From contig NZ_VYTY01000009.1 in NCBI RefSeq assembly GCF_009821115.1, positions 1-64,000 of the forward strand: 64,000 bases of DNA, written 5' to 3'. This document shows positions 19,576 to 27,312 of this stretch, one piece after another. The first letter of the stretch is position 1, and each line of letters starts with the position of its first letter. The position numbers were made by a program, and so were the translations under genes. The notes under the pieces are model-generated. The model had not been told where the DNA came from and made no database searches. It saw only the letters and a program-made list of their open reading frames with translations. The stretch comes from Nitrincola alkalisediminis. Its GTDB lineage: Bacteria; Pseudomonadota; Gammaproteobacteria; Pseudomonadales; Balneatricaceae.

Positions 19576-20004
19576 ATGACTCAACAAACACTTTTAATGA
19601 ATCAAGACGATATGACTGCTTTCTTGCAGGATGTCTATCCACAATTTAATGGCGAAGTTGCTGAAATCACCGAAGACTATGCCCTGTTACGTTTACCCAT
19701 CGATAACACGCATGTACGCCCAGGTAATACGGTTTCGGGCCCCACGATGATGGCACTGGCCGATGTCGCGCTGTATGTGGTGATTCTATCTAGAATTGGG
19801 CCAGAAGCCCTAACCGTGACCACAGATTTCACCTGTCACTTTTTAAACAAACCCAGTGCAAACGCTGCGCTCATGGCAAAAGCCACCATCCTAAAATTAG
19901 GCAAGCGCTTGGTCATTGGCGAGGTAGAGCTTTACAGTGAGGGAGAGGAAGAGTCCATGGTGGCACATGTTGTCAGCACCTACTCTATTCCTCCCCGTAA
20001 ATAA
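19576..20004 (+). CDS. PaaI-family hotdog-fold thioesterase
   Basis: A single hotdog domain of 142 residues contains the PaaI-type active-site region VRPGNTVSGPTMMALADVALY and the strand TVTTDFTCHFLNKPS. These enzymes hydrolyse acyl-CoA or aryl-CoA thioesters in the cytoplasm. The substrate cannot be told from sequence. I use ATG 19576 (MTQQTLL) instead of an upstream start at 19528, because the extra residues are unlike the family. It lies 78 bases after alaC and ends 10 bases from the convergent aminotransferase gene. Confidence 0.88.
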   Translation: MTQQTLLMNQDDMTAFLQDVYPQFNGEVAEITEDYALLRLPIDNTHVRPGNTVSGPTMMALADVALYVVILSRIGPEALTVTTDFTCHFLNKPSANAALMAKATILKLGKRLVIGEVELYSEGEEESMVAHVVSTYSIPPRK

Positions 20005-20013
20005 ACGTCTTTC

Positions 20014-21165
20014 TTATGCCTTGATCAGCCGCTCCAGCGCTTGATCAAGTGTCTCGTCCCGCTTCGCAAAACAAAAGCGCACCCATCGTAACTCTGGAGG
20101 CGCTTTTTGATAAAACACCGACAAGGGGATCGCAGCGACCCCCACCTCTTTAACCAACCAATGCACAAACTCAACATCATTGATATCAGAGATATTTGAG
20201 TAGTCCATCAGCTGAAAATACGTCCCTTGCGAGGGCGTAAATTGGAATCGACTGTCCTGCATGGCCGTATTAAAGCGATCTCGCTTGGCTTGATAAAACT
20301 CACCTAAGGCTTGATCGTGATCCTTATCTAGGTTTAGGTAATCCGCCAAGGCATACTGCATGGGTGTACTGGTGCTAAAAGTGAGGAACTGATGGACCTT
20401 ACGAAACTCAACCGACAAAGCCGCCGGTGCAACGCAATAGCCAATTTTCCAACCTGTAATATGGTAGGTTTTGCCAAACGAAGACACAATAAAACTGCGC
20501 TCAGCCAATGCCTCATAACGATGCAAACTTAAGTGATGACGCCCATCAAACAGGATATGCTCATACACCTCATCGGCCAATATCAAGATATCCGTGTTTT
20601 CAACCAGAGCCTCCAAGGCCGCAACATCTTCGACAGATAACGTCGCTCCGCTTGGATTATGAGGTGAGTTAAGAATAATCATACGCGTGCTCGCGGTGAT
20701 CGCTTCACGCACTGCGTCCCAATTGATTGAAAAATCATATGAGTCCAGTTGAATGTGTTTTGCTACGCCGCCGTTAAGCAGGATCGCAGGCTCATAACTG
20801 TCATAGGCAGGATCGAAAACGATGACCTCATCACCCGGCCTAACGGTCGCTGCAATTGCTGCAAAGATGGCTTCTGTTGCACCTGAAGTGACTGTTACTT
20901 CAGCTTGAGGGCACACCTTGCGTCCATAGCAACGCTGTATCTTATCGGCAATGGCCAAACGCAAAGGCTCCACCCCTGTCATGGGCGCATATTGATTCAT
21001 GCCTTTTTTAATGTATTCCCCGACACGATCAAGGAGCACCTGTGGCCCCTCAAAATCAGGAAATCCTTGCGATAAATTAATGGCCTGATGGTCTGATGCA
21101 AGTTGCGACATTTGGGTAAAAATTGTTGTACCTACCTGAGGTAAACGCGATGCAGGGTAACGCAT
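20014..21165 (-). CDS. Methionine/aromatic aminotransferase, YbdL-like
   Basis: This PLP-dependent fold type I aminotransferase resembles E. coli YbdL, a methionine aminotransferase related to kynurenine aminotransferases. Seen are INLSQGFPDFEGP, TVTSGATEAIFAAI, NSPHNPSGATLS, LADEVYEHILFD, and the PLP lysine in SSFGKTYHITGWKIGY. The C-terminal Arg for the substrate carboxylate is in RWVRFCFAKR. ATG 21165 (MRYPASRLP) matches the family start better than 21177. It likely works in methionine salvage or 2-oxo acid metabolism. It diverges from efpL with about 90 bases between. Confidence 0.9.
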   Translation of the reverse strand: MRYPASRLPQVGTTIFTQMSQLASDHQAINLSQGFPDFEGPQVLLDRVGEYIKKGMNQYAPMTGVEPLRLAIADKIQRCYGRKVCPQAEVTVTSGATEAIFAAIAATVRPGDEVIVFDPAYDSYEPAILLNGGVAKHIQLDSYDFSINWDAVREAITASTRMIILNSPHNPSGATLSVEDVAALEALVENTDILILADEVYEHILFDGRHHLSLHRYEALAERSFIVSSFGKTYHITGWKIGYCVAPAALSVEFRKVHQFLTFSTSTPMQYALADYLNLDKDHDQALGEFYQAKRDRFNTAMQDSRFQFTPSQGTYFQLMDYSNISDINDVEFVHWLVKEVGVAAIPLSVFYQKAPPELRWVRFCFAKRDETLDQALERLIKA

Positions 21166-21255
21166 GAAATACTCCATTGCGGGAACACATTTAACTCGAA
21201 TGATACCTTGCGCTCAGATAAAATGCTCGTTTGGATTGTATCTGAGACCTAAACT

Positions 21256-21822
21256 ATGCCTAAAGCTGTTGAACTAAAACGCGGACACGTGATTGAAATT
21301 AACTCTAACCTTTACATTGTCCAAAACGTCGATGTTAAAAGCCCATCTGCCCGTGGAGCAGCCACACTGTATAAAGTCCGCTTTGCACAGGTCCCTAGCG
21401 GACGTAAGCACGAAGAAACCTATGTGGGTGATGATATTGTCAAGGATGTTCAGCTTGAACGTCGCAAAGTGTCTTTTTTGTACAAAGAAGATGATCTCTA
21501 CACCTTTATGGATCTTGAAGACTACAGCCAATACACCATTAACAGCAACATCATTGCACATCAGATTGACTATTTAACCGATGGCATGGAAGGGTTAATG
21601 GCCCTGTTAGTCGATGGCAATATGATTGCTCTGGATATGCCAGTTACAGTGGTGATGGAAATTGTTGAAACTGTACCCGGCATGAAATCAGCTAGCGCAA
21701 CAGGGCGCACCAAGCCTGCTATTTTGGCAACCGGCTTAGAAATTCAAGTCCCGGAATATATAGAACCCGGCGAAAAAGTGAAAGTTAACACCGAAACCGG
21801 CAAGTTCCTGTCACGCGCTTAA
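21256..21822 (+). CDS. efpL: Elongation factor P-like protein EfpL (YeiP)
   Basis: EfpL is the EF-P paralogue that relieves ribosome stalling at proline-rich and some other motifs. The protein has 188 residues in three beta-barrel domains. The KOW-like domain I loop reads SPSARGAATLYKVRF, with an Arg at residue 33 instead of the modifiable Lys of EF-P. This loop is diagnostic for the EfpL/YeiP subgroup. The C-terminal OB domain shows VPGMKSASATGRTKPA and GLEIQVPEYIEPGEKVKV. No modification enzymes are nearby. An unusual hairpin array follows the stop codon. Confidence 0.95.
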   Translation: MPKAVELKRGHVIEINSNLYIVQNVDVKSPSARGAATLYKVRFAQVPSGRKHEETYVGDDIVKDVQLERRKVSFLYKEDDLYTFMDLEDYSQYTINSNIIAHQIDYLTDGMEGLMALLVDGNMIALDMPVTVVMEIVETVPGMKSASATGRTKPAILATGLEIQVPEYIEPGEKVKVNTETGKFLSRA

Positions 21823-21840
21823 ATCCTATCTTCGCTTAGG

Positions 21841-21935
21841 TGACGACTCCACGCCTCTGATTTATGCCCTTCAGGGTATTTATGCCCTCTAGGGTGTTTA
21901 TGCCCTTCAGGGTACTGTTAGGCGTGAAGTCGTCA
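21841..21935. repeat. Hairpin array: 16-bp inverted repeat enclosing three small palindromic repeats
   Basis: The arms 21841-21856 (TGACGACTCCACGCCT) and 21920-21935 (AGGCGTGAAGTCGTCA) are complementary with one mismatch. Between them lie three tandem copies, about 18 bp apart, of a unit containing TATGCCCTYYAGGGT, each itself a near-palindrome (GCCCT/AGGGT). It sits 19 bases after the efpL stop and may act as a transcription terminator or RNA-stability element, although no U-run follows directly. It could also be a REP- or MITE-like dispersed repeat. Confidence 0.75.
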
Positions 21936-21953
21936 TACATCCATACTTTACTT

Positions 21954-22009
21954 CTTCATTTCTTCATTTCTTCATTTCTTCATTTCTTCATTTCTTCATT
22001 TCTTCATTT
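21954..22009. repeat. Tandem repeat, seven copies of an 8-bp unit
   Basis: Seven uninterrupted copies of CTTCATTT lie about 45 bases upstream of the LexA box of the sulA-like gene. Such perfect short arrays can change copy number by slipped-strand mispairing. The array is outside the core promoter, so any effect on expression would be indirect. Confidence 0.9.
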
Positions 22010-22054
22010 ATCTTTCTTTGACTGATTGTCTCTTTTGCTTGATTTTACCTAAAA

Positions 22055-22074
22055 TACTGTATATAAATACAGTA
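22055..22074. promoter_or_regulatory. LexA (SOS) box upstream of the sulA-like gene
   Basis: TACTGTATATAAATACAGTA matches the gammaproteobacterial LexA consensus CTGT-N8-ACAG with palindromic flanks. It ends 34 bases before the ATG at 22109. A -35-like TTGCTT (about 22036) with 17 bases to TGTATA would put the box over the -10 region, so LexA binding should block transcription until DNA damage. Confidence 0.92.
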
Positions 22075-22108
22075 ACTGTATAAATGATCAGTATTGAGGG
22101 AATAAACG

Positions 22109-22534
22109 ATGTACTCAACCTATACTGCAATCGAATGCATTTCTGCCGATGCTCGACTTGTTCGCCCTGCGCTTGAAAAAGTCGCCCATCAAGAAAAGTG
22201 GATCACCCTGATTTCCCCACCACAAGACTACCCCGACGTACATCTACTCTTAGACGCGGGCATACATCCGAATAACGTACGAATGGTTCATGCTGATCAG
22301 AATGGATCATGCGCTCTGGCCTGCAAAGCAGCGGAAAATGGTCTTAGTAGTTTAGTCATGTTGTGGGTGAGCACACCTCTAAAGCAGCACGAAATGCAAG
22401 CGCTGCAACGTGCAAGTCAACTGGGAAACTGCATGTCATTGGTCTTTAGAAAAGTTCAGACCGCTCATGCTCAGTATCATCAATACCCCTTGTGGGCCGA
22501 TAGAGCAGGATCTAGCCCTGCTTCTCTAGCTTAA
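22109..22534 (+). CDS. sulA: SulA-like SOS-induced cell-division inhibitor
   Basis: This 141-residue protein behind a near-perfect LexA box is probably a SulA-type inhibitor that stops FtsZ polymerisation after DNA damage. The pattern KVAHQEKWITLISPPQDYPD, LLDAGIHPNNVRMVH, and ENGLSSLVMLW resembles SulA, with its RecA-like fold and the W-x-x-x-I-x-P-P core. It lacks a signal peptide. It ends in a 4-base overlap with the convergent thioredoxin-like gene. The SOS box and core motif support the call, and the C-terminus is divergent. Confidence 0.82.
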   Translation: MYSTYTAIECISADARLVRPALEKVAHQEKWITLISPPQDYPDVHLLLDAGIHPNNVRMVHADQNGSCALACKAAENGLSSLVMLWVSTPLKQHEMQALQRASQLGNCMSLVFRKVQTAHAQYHQYPLWADRAGSSPASLA

Positions 22535-23013
22535 AGATGTTTACTCACTAGAGATTGAAGATCCTCTTCTGACAACTCACCCAGATGGCTTGCCAGCAAA
22601 TACCCTTCACGGGAATAAAACAGAGTTGTTGGCAGCCCTCTGACCTTCATATGATGCAAGGCCTCTTGCCGAGGATCCAGCCAGAGATGTTGAAAGTCGA
22701 GCTGGTGGGTGGTTAAAAACTGGTTGATGGCCGGTACGGTCTCACCTTGGTTAATTAAAACAACCGAAACCCCCTCCTTCGCTGCATAGCTCTCTAATAA
22801 GGGCATTTCACGCACACAGGGTGGACACCAGGTTGCCCAAAAATTCACGATCAACAAATCGCCTTTTACATCACTGAATGACGCAGGTTGTCCGGATAGG
22901 CTGGCCAAGACAAGCTGCTCAGGCAAAGGCTCTTTCGGCCAGAAGTGCACATAAACACTCACCGCTACCGCGAGTATCAATGCCAATATTCCAAAAGGCT
23001 TAAGATATTTCAT
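22531..23013 (-). CDS. TlpA/DsbE-family membrane-anchored thioredoxin-like protein
   Basis: An N-terminal membrane anchor (about residues 7-25) is followed by a periplasmic thioredoxin fold. The redox motif is in VNFWATWCPPCVREMPLLE, and the cis-Pro loop is in VRGLPTTLFYSREG. TlpA/DsbE proteins keep periplasmic cysteines reduced for cytochrome c maturation or for the CuA site of cytochrome oxidase. It is the last minus-strand gene of a run starting at the oxidase cluster, so a role in oxidase or haem protein assembly is plausible. At 160 residues it is full length. Confidence 0.9.
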   Translation of the reverse strand: MKYLKPFGILALILAVAVSVYVHFWPKEPLPEQLVLASLSGQPASFSDVKGDLLIVNFWATWCPPCVREMPLLESYAAKEGVSVVLINQGETVPAINQFLTTHQLDFQHLWLDPRQEALHHMKVRGLPTTLFYSREGYLLASHLGELSEEDLQSLVSKHL

Positions 23014-23079
23014 AGATGTAATTTCACTGAAGTGGAGGGTTTTGGTGCCACCAAAACCCTCCTTAAAACGAAATACCCT

Positions 23080-23685
23080 TTAACCCGATACAAAGGTTGG
23101 GCTAATACCAAGGTCCCAGAGGACAACAGTGGAGGCTAACATACTCACCAGAACTACCATCCCCACGGTTAGGATAGACGTTGAGAACATAAATCCGCGA
23201 TCTGCGGGGATGTTCATCAACTCAGGTACTCCTGAATATAAAATGTACACTGTATAAGCCAGAGCAATGAGCCCAACACCCACCACAAACCAAAGCATCG
23301 GCCATAAGCCGGTAATTCCCGCTAAGAGTAAGGGCGTCGCGGTACAGGTTGCGAGTACCATACAGTGAGCAAGATCAGATTGTGCGCCATAGGTTTTTTC
23401 CATCCAATGAATCACATTCGCTATAAATGCAACCCCAACCAATAACGCAATATAAAAGACAACAGCGATCATAAACGCGCTGTCGGTTGTTAACTTGACA
23501 TAACTGCCCGTTCCGACACTCCACCCCACTTGCGTTGTTCCGATAAAGAAACTAACGGGTGGAATTGCACAAAGCCATACCAAAACGTGTGTGTAGCACT
23601 CTTGAATAGTATAGCGCCGCTCTCGGATCGTCTTCCAAATATTTTGCTGGTGAAACATCACACCACTGATTTGCTGCAGTAACAT
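23080..23685 (-). CDS. Yip1-family integral membrane protein
   Basis: This is a multispan membrane protein of 201 residues with about five hydrophobic segments. It fits the Yip1 domain family, with IWKTIRERRYTIQECYTHVL followed by LCAIPPVSFFIG at the start. Bacterial Yip1 proteins have no established role. It lies between the haem-biosynthesis end of the oxidase cluster (131 bases upstream) and the thioredoxin-like gene (67 bases downstream). Start ATG 23685 has GGAG nearby (23699 region). Codon 10 is another Met. Confidence 0.8.
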   Translation of the reverse strand: MLLQQISGVMFHQQNIWKTIRERRYTIQECYTHVLVWLCAIPPVSFFIGTTQVGWSVGTGSYVKLTTDSAFMIAVVFYIALLVGVAFIANVIHWMEKTYGAQSDLAHCMVLATCTATPLLLAGITGLWPMLWFVVGVGLIALAYTVYILYSGVPELMNIPADRGFMFSTSILTVGMVVLVSMLASTVVLWDLGISPTFVSG

Positions 23686-23815
23686 AGTTTCGCTCCTTGG
23701 AGGGTAGTCACCACTCCATTTCTGTTGATCGCTTGACTGTTCATTTTGTTTTTATTTTCGTGTTACTTAATATCGAGTGATACTGATCGTTGTACGCTTT
23801 AGACTCCGTTTACGT

Positions 23816-24736
23816 TTAGACCCATATGAAAAAATAATGATCAAATAATAACCAACAAAATAAGTATAGAAGATAGCGAATAGAAAACCAAAAAGCGGAT
23901 AAAGGAGCCGATGGATCATCACCCTTCCATACTTTCCAGTTGCAATACATAAACTTGCTGTTTAACAGGAGCGCTCCCACTAGATAAATCCAGCCACTCA
24001 TCCCAGATGCAACAGGCATCAGGGTTGCGGCCACCGTCAACCATCCATACAACCAAATTTGCAGCCGTGTAAACTCGTTGCCATGGGTCACTGGCAACAT
24101 CGGCACACCCGCCTTGGCATACTCCTCTTTTTTATGTATGGCTAAAGCCCAAAAATGCGGTGGGGTCCAGGCAAAAATGATCAATACCAGTAACAGCGCA
24201 TCGGCGTGAAGCTGCCCCGTCATCGCCGTCCAACCCAATAAAGGTGGCGCTGCACCCGCTAACCCCCCAATGGTAATATTTTGCGGCGTTGCCCATTTCA
24301 AAAACGCCGTGTAAACCACAGCATACCCCAATAAAGCACTTGCAGTGAGTACAGCCGTTAGAGGGTTTACTTCAAACCAAAGCAAACTGATACCCGATAT
24401 AGAAAGTGCCAAGGCATAAAGCGCAGCCTGCCAACTTTTCACACGCCCTTCTGCAACAGGTCTTCTTGAAGTGCGCAGCATCAGTTTGTCTAAGCGCTGA
24501 TCCAATAAATGATTAAATGCCGCCGCCCCCATTGCCGACATGCCAATTCCAAGCAGCCCCAAGAAGGCCATCATTGGGTCTGGTACACCCGGCACAGATA
24601 ATGCCATTCCCACAGCCGCACACACGAGCATCACAACCACAACGCGGGGTTTTCCAAGCTCAAAGTAATCACGTGCTAGCGCTCTTCCCGACGCAAAATC
24701 CCATTTATGAGCAATAAGTAGATTTGAATTACGCAT
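23816..24736 (-). CDS. cyoE: Protoheme IX farnesyltransferase (haem O synthase) CyoE/CtaB
   Basis: This UbiA-family prenyltransferase attaches the farnesyl chain to protohaem to give haem O. The polyprenyl-diphosphate-binding motif AAFNHLLDQRLDKLMLRTSRR and the second Asp-rich region (around FWALAIHKKEEYAKAGVPML) are clear, with nine or so membrane helices. I start at ATG 24736, which overlaps the ctaA stop by 8 bases. The longer frame from 24781 would extend well into ctaA. It ends the haem A branch of the oxidase cluster. Confidence 0.94.
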   Translation of the reverse strand: MRNSNLLIAHKWDFASGRALARDYFELGKPRVVVVMLVCAAVGMALSVPGVPDPMMAFLGLLGIGMSAMGAAAFNHLLDQRLDKLMLRTSRRPVAEGRVKSWQAALYALALSISGISLLWFEVNPLTAVLTASALLGYAVVYTAFLKWATPQNITIGGLAGAAPPLLGWTAMTGQLHADALLLVLIIFAWTPPHFWALAIHKKEEYAKAGVPMLPVTHGNEFTRLQIWLYGWLTVAATLMPVASGMSGWIYLVGALLLNSKFMYCNWKVWKGDDPSAPLSAFWFSIRYLLYLFCWLLFDHYFFIWV

Positions 24737-25787
24737 GAGAGACCTTCCTGTAAGTAGCGGGACTGTAGGAAACTTGAGCAATCGACAAACGCCAACCTGT
24801 TCGCAATAAACAGAGCATCAACACGGCAGCACCCGCTGTATGCATCAGCGCAACAGAGAGCGGGAGCGAAAATAGAACCAGCACTATGCCAAGCGTGATC
24901 TGCAGTGCATAAATGCCAAGCATCAACTGAGTGATCCCCCTAATTGATGGTTGCTTGGTGTGACCATAATGCCATAACATCAGTAAAGCGATACCGACCG
25001 CTAAAGCACCGATACGATGTGTGTAATGAATGGCGGTACGTGCCCCTGCATGAAGTTGACCATACAAGTAATTGGGCCCCACTTCCTGAGTGATGTGAAA
25101 GCCTTCATTAAAATCCATGTAACTTGGCCACCATTCATTATTGCAGGTTGGAAAACCTGTGCAGGCGATACCCGCATAGTTACTGGATGTCCAGCCTCCC
25201 AATGCCACTTGAAGGGTCAAGAGTGCAATAGCCAACCACCAAATCCTAGGTAAAGATGAGCGTGTAACAGGCTGGCGTTGACAGACGCCTAAGCGGCACC
25301 TCAGCCAGAAGAAAATTGCGAGAACAGTAAAGCCACCCAGCAAGTGCAATGTGACCACTTGTGGCCAAAGTTTGAGCGTAACGGTCAAAGCACCAAACGC
25401 ACCTTGCAGACAAATCACCAGTAGCAGCAATACACTGACGCCAACAGGATAATTGCGTAAGTGACGATTTTTCCAAGCAAGAACGACCAATACAATTGCC
25501 AAAAGCCCTAGAGAGGATGCTAAGTAACGATGAACCATCTCAACCCAAGCCTTAAAAGGGTCAAGCGGTATATGAGGTGCAAAATCACTGGCTCGCTCTG
25601 CATTGGGTACAACGAGTGCACCATAGCATCCAGGCCAATCAGGACACCCTAGCCCCGCATCGACTAAACGTGTCCAAACCCCTACTAAAATCACAATGAA
25701 TGTAAAGACTATTCCCAAACTGCTCAGACGAATTGCCATGTTGAGTTTGGCTGGTGAAGACTCATAGGAAAATGAGTTCGAATCCAT
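24729..25787 (-). CDS. ctaA: Haem A synthase CtaA/Cox15
   Basis: This is an eight-helix membrane enzyme that oxidises the haem O methyl group to a formyl group to make haem A. Motifs include GVWTRLVDAGLGCPDWPGCYG, EMVHRYLAS with a haem-ligand His, LHLLGGFTVL, and HYTHRIGALAVG in the second half, giving the internal two-fold repeat. The cysteine pairs in GLGCPDWPGC and GIACTGFPTCN are as expected. It is followed by cyoE with an 8-base overlap. The presence of both genes shows that the terminal oxidase uses haem A. Confidence 0.94.
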   Translation of the reverse strand: MDSNSFSYESSPAKLNMAIRLSSLGIVFTFIVILVGVWTRLVDAGLGCPDWPGCYGALVVPNAERASDFAPHIPLDPFKAWVEMVHRYLASSLGLLAIVLVVLAWKNRHLRNYPVGVSVLLLLVICLQGAFGALTVTLKLWPQVVTLHLLGGFTVLAIFFWLRCRLGVCQRQPVTRSSLPRIWWLAIALLTLQVALGGWTSSNYAGIACTGFPTCNNEWWPSYMDFNEGFHITQEVGPNYLYGQLHAGARTAIHYTHRIGALAVGIALLMLWHYGHTKQPSIRGITQLMLGIYALQITLGIVLVLFSLPLSVALMHTAGAAVLMLCLLRTGWRLSIAQVSYSPATYRKVSHA

Positions 25788-25871
25788 GTATCACCCCGAT
25801 TTATAATTGTTTTTTGGCGATCTTTACTAAGACTAGATCAAAAATGCATGTTCACCAGTAAAACTCACAAC

Positions 25872-26372
25872 TTATTTTTCTGGATTGCGCTTTAACAGTC
25901 GTTCCAAGTCTTTATGGACACTACGTGCATCGACCTGTGCAGGGTACTCTGTAACAATATGACCTTGTGGATCAACGAGCCATACTCTATAGGCTTCATG
26001 CCAATCGGGGGCTTTTCCTTCCCAAAAGACAGCAATTTCGCCGGGCAATACATCGGTATCAGAGCCAATACGTAAACGCAGGACCCGTTCAGCTTGACGC
26101 CCTAAGGCTCGATGCAGTCGCCACCATTTATCGGCTTCGGCTAAACAAACATCATCACAGGTCTCATGTGTTGACCAAACCAACCACCACTGGGATTGAT
26201 CCGGAAGCTGACCGATTGGCCATTGACTGAGTATCGGACGATCATGGTCTAAATTCCCATGCGCCACTTTATGATCAGGAATGCCGATTTGCCAATGCAA
26301 CATCGCCCAAGCCATTGGCATAGGCGCACCAAGAACAAAGATTAGGCACAATAGCTTTAAACGATTTCTCAC
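25872..26372 (-). CDS. Oxidase-cluster membrane-anchored protein with SCO-like CxxxC
   Basis: I start this at GTG 26372, which overlaps the SURF1 stop by four bases (GTGA). That gives 166 residues with an N-terminal membrane anchor (LKLLCLIFVLGAPMPMAWAM). The periplasmic part contains HETCDDVCLAEADKWW, matching the CxxxC spacing of Sco copper chaperones, and VWLVDPQGHIVTEYP, like the end of a thioredoxin fold. The C-terminal His normally used by Sco for copper is not clearly conserved. An uncharacterised gene in this position occurs in related cox clusters. A role in CuA assembly is inferred. Confidence 0.75.
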   Translation of the reverse strand: MRNRLKLLCLIFVLGAPMPMAWAMLHWQIGIPDHKVAHGNLDHDRPILSQWPIGQLPDQSQWWLVWSTHETCDDVCLAEADKWWRLHRALGRQAERVLRLRIGSDTDVLPGEIAVFWEGKAPDWHEAYRVWLVDPQGHIVTEYPAQVDARSVHKDLERLLKRNPEK

Positions 26373-27121
26373 GACTCTCTCCTTGCTTCTTTCGTCATCA
26401 CACGAAACCCCAGCACAGCCACAACAATGCACAGTCCAGATAGCATGAGCCATTGAACAGCGTAGGCTTGATGTCGCTCAGGAGGCATTTGATTAGGCGT
26501 CCACCAAGGTTGCAGCAAACCGTCCCCGTCCGTTTGATGAACCACCCCTTCAAACACCCGGTCACCAAGGTGTTGCCAAGCGCTTAAGTCAATCGACTGC
26601 AAACGCATACCCTCGCGATTCGTGCCCAGCACCAACTGTCGACCCAGCTCCGTTTGCCAACGGCCCGTAAGGGTGACTTGGCCCGAAGGCGTTTCAACTA
26701 CGGGATCAATACGACGATCCACCGATGTTGGGATAAAACCTCTTTGAATTAGCCACCACTGGTTTTGACCGGTCATCAACGGGGTTAGCACCGCAACGCC
26801 GAGTTGCCCTTGATAAATCCGATTGTCGAGCCAAAGCGTTTCCGATGTTAGAAACTCTCCCGTTAACGAGAGGTTGCTCCAAGCAGGCGGTTCAAATTGA
26901 GGTTGTTCGATCACAGGTGCCAATAGCCAAGCCTGTTGTATTTGAGTTTTTTCTGCTGCACGTGTCCACTGCCACTGAGACAGAGCCAAACCCAGCAGCA
27001 TTAATGCCGTCCAAAACACCCACCAGACAATCCATTTAAAATGAAGCTTGACCCAACCTGTTTTATTTGTTCGACTGACAGGACTCAATGCCATTGATGA
27101 CAAATACTTGGAGTCTTTCAT
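26369..27121 (-). CDS. SURF1-family cytochrome oxidase assembly protein
   Basis: SURF1 helps insert haem a into cytochrome oxidase subunit I. The protein has an N-terminal membrane helix (WIVWWVFWTALMLLGLALSQWQW), a central soluble domain (GEFLTSETLWLDNR, VAVLTPLM, WWLIQRGFIP, LTGRWQT) and a C-terminal helix (YAVQWLMLSGLCIVVAVLGF). I use ATG 27121 or 27094. The longer frame to 27235 would be antisense to the small DUF2909 gene starting at 27120. It is cotranscribed with the SCO-like gene. Confidence 0.88.
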   Translation of the reverse strand: MKDSKYLSSMALSPVSRTNKTGWVKLHFKWIVWWVFWTALMLLGLALSQWQWTRAAEKTQIQQAWLLAPVIEQPQFEPPAWSNLSLTGEFLTSETLWLDNRIYQGQLGVAVLTPLMTGQNQWWLIQRGFIPTSVDRRIDPVVETPSGQVTLTGRWQTELGRQLVLGTNREGMRLQSIDLSAWQHLGDRVFEGVVHQTDGDGLLQPWWTPNQMPPERHQAYAVQWLMLSGLCIVVAVLGFRVMTKEARRES

Positions 27122-27308
27122 GCTAAAAATCCTTATTGCACTTGTATTTTTGGCAATGCTAACCAGTTTAAGCTTAAGTGCTGGTTTTTTACTCAAAGAT
27201 CCCAGTTCATCCACCCGAGTACTAACATCACTCAAAGTGCGCGTCAGCTTAGCCTGCCTACTGCTTTTTTTGCTCGTCTATGGTTTTACATCCAGCCATC
27301 TCGGCTGA
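27120..27308 (+). CDS. DUF2909 small twin-transmembrane protein
   Basis: This 62-residue membrane protein has two hydrophobic helices (LKILIALVFLAMLTSLSLSAG and VSLACLLLFLLVYGF) joined by a short charged loop (LKDPSSSTRVL). It fits the DUF2909 family, which sits inside cox clusters of Pseudomonas-like bacteria. It runs against all surrounding genes. Its ATG at 27120 overlaps the candidate SURF1 start on the other strand (shared CATG), and its stop is 4 bases from that of subunit III. Its promoter would have to lie within the SURF1 coding region. Function is unknown. Confidence 0.82.
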   Translation: MLKILIALVFLAMLTSLSLSAGFLLKDPSSSTRVLTSLKVRVSLACLLLFLLVYGFTSSHLG

Positions 27309-27312
27309 GAGC

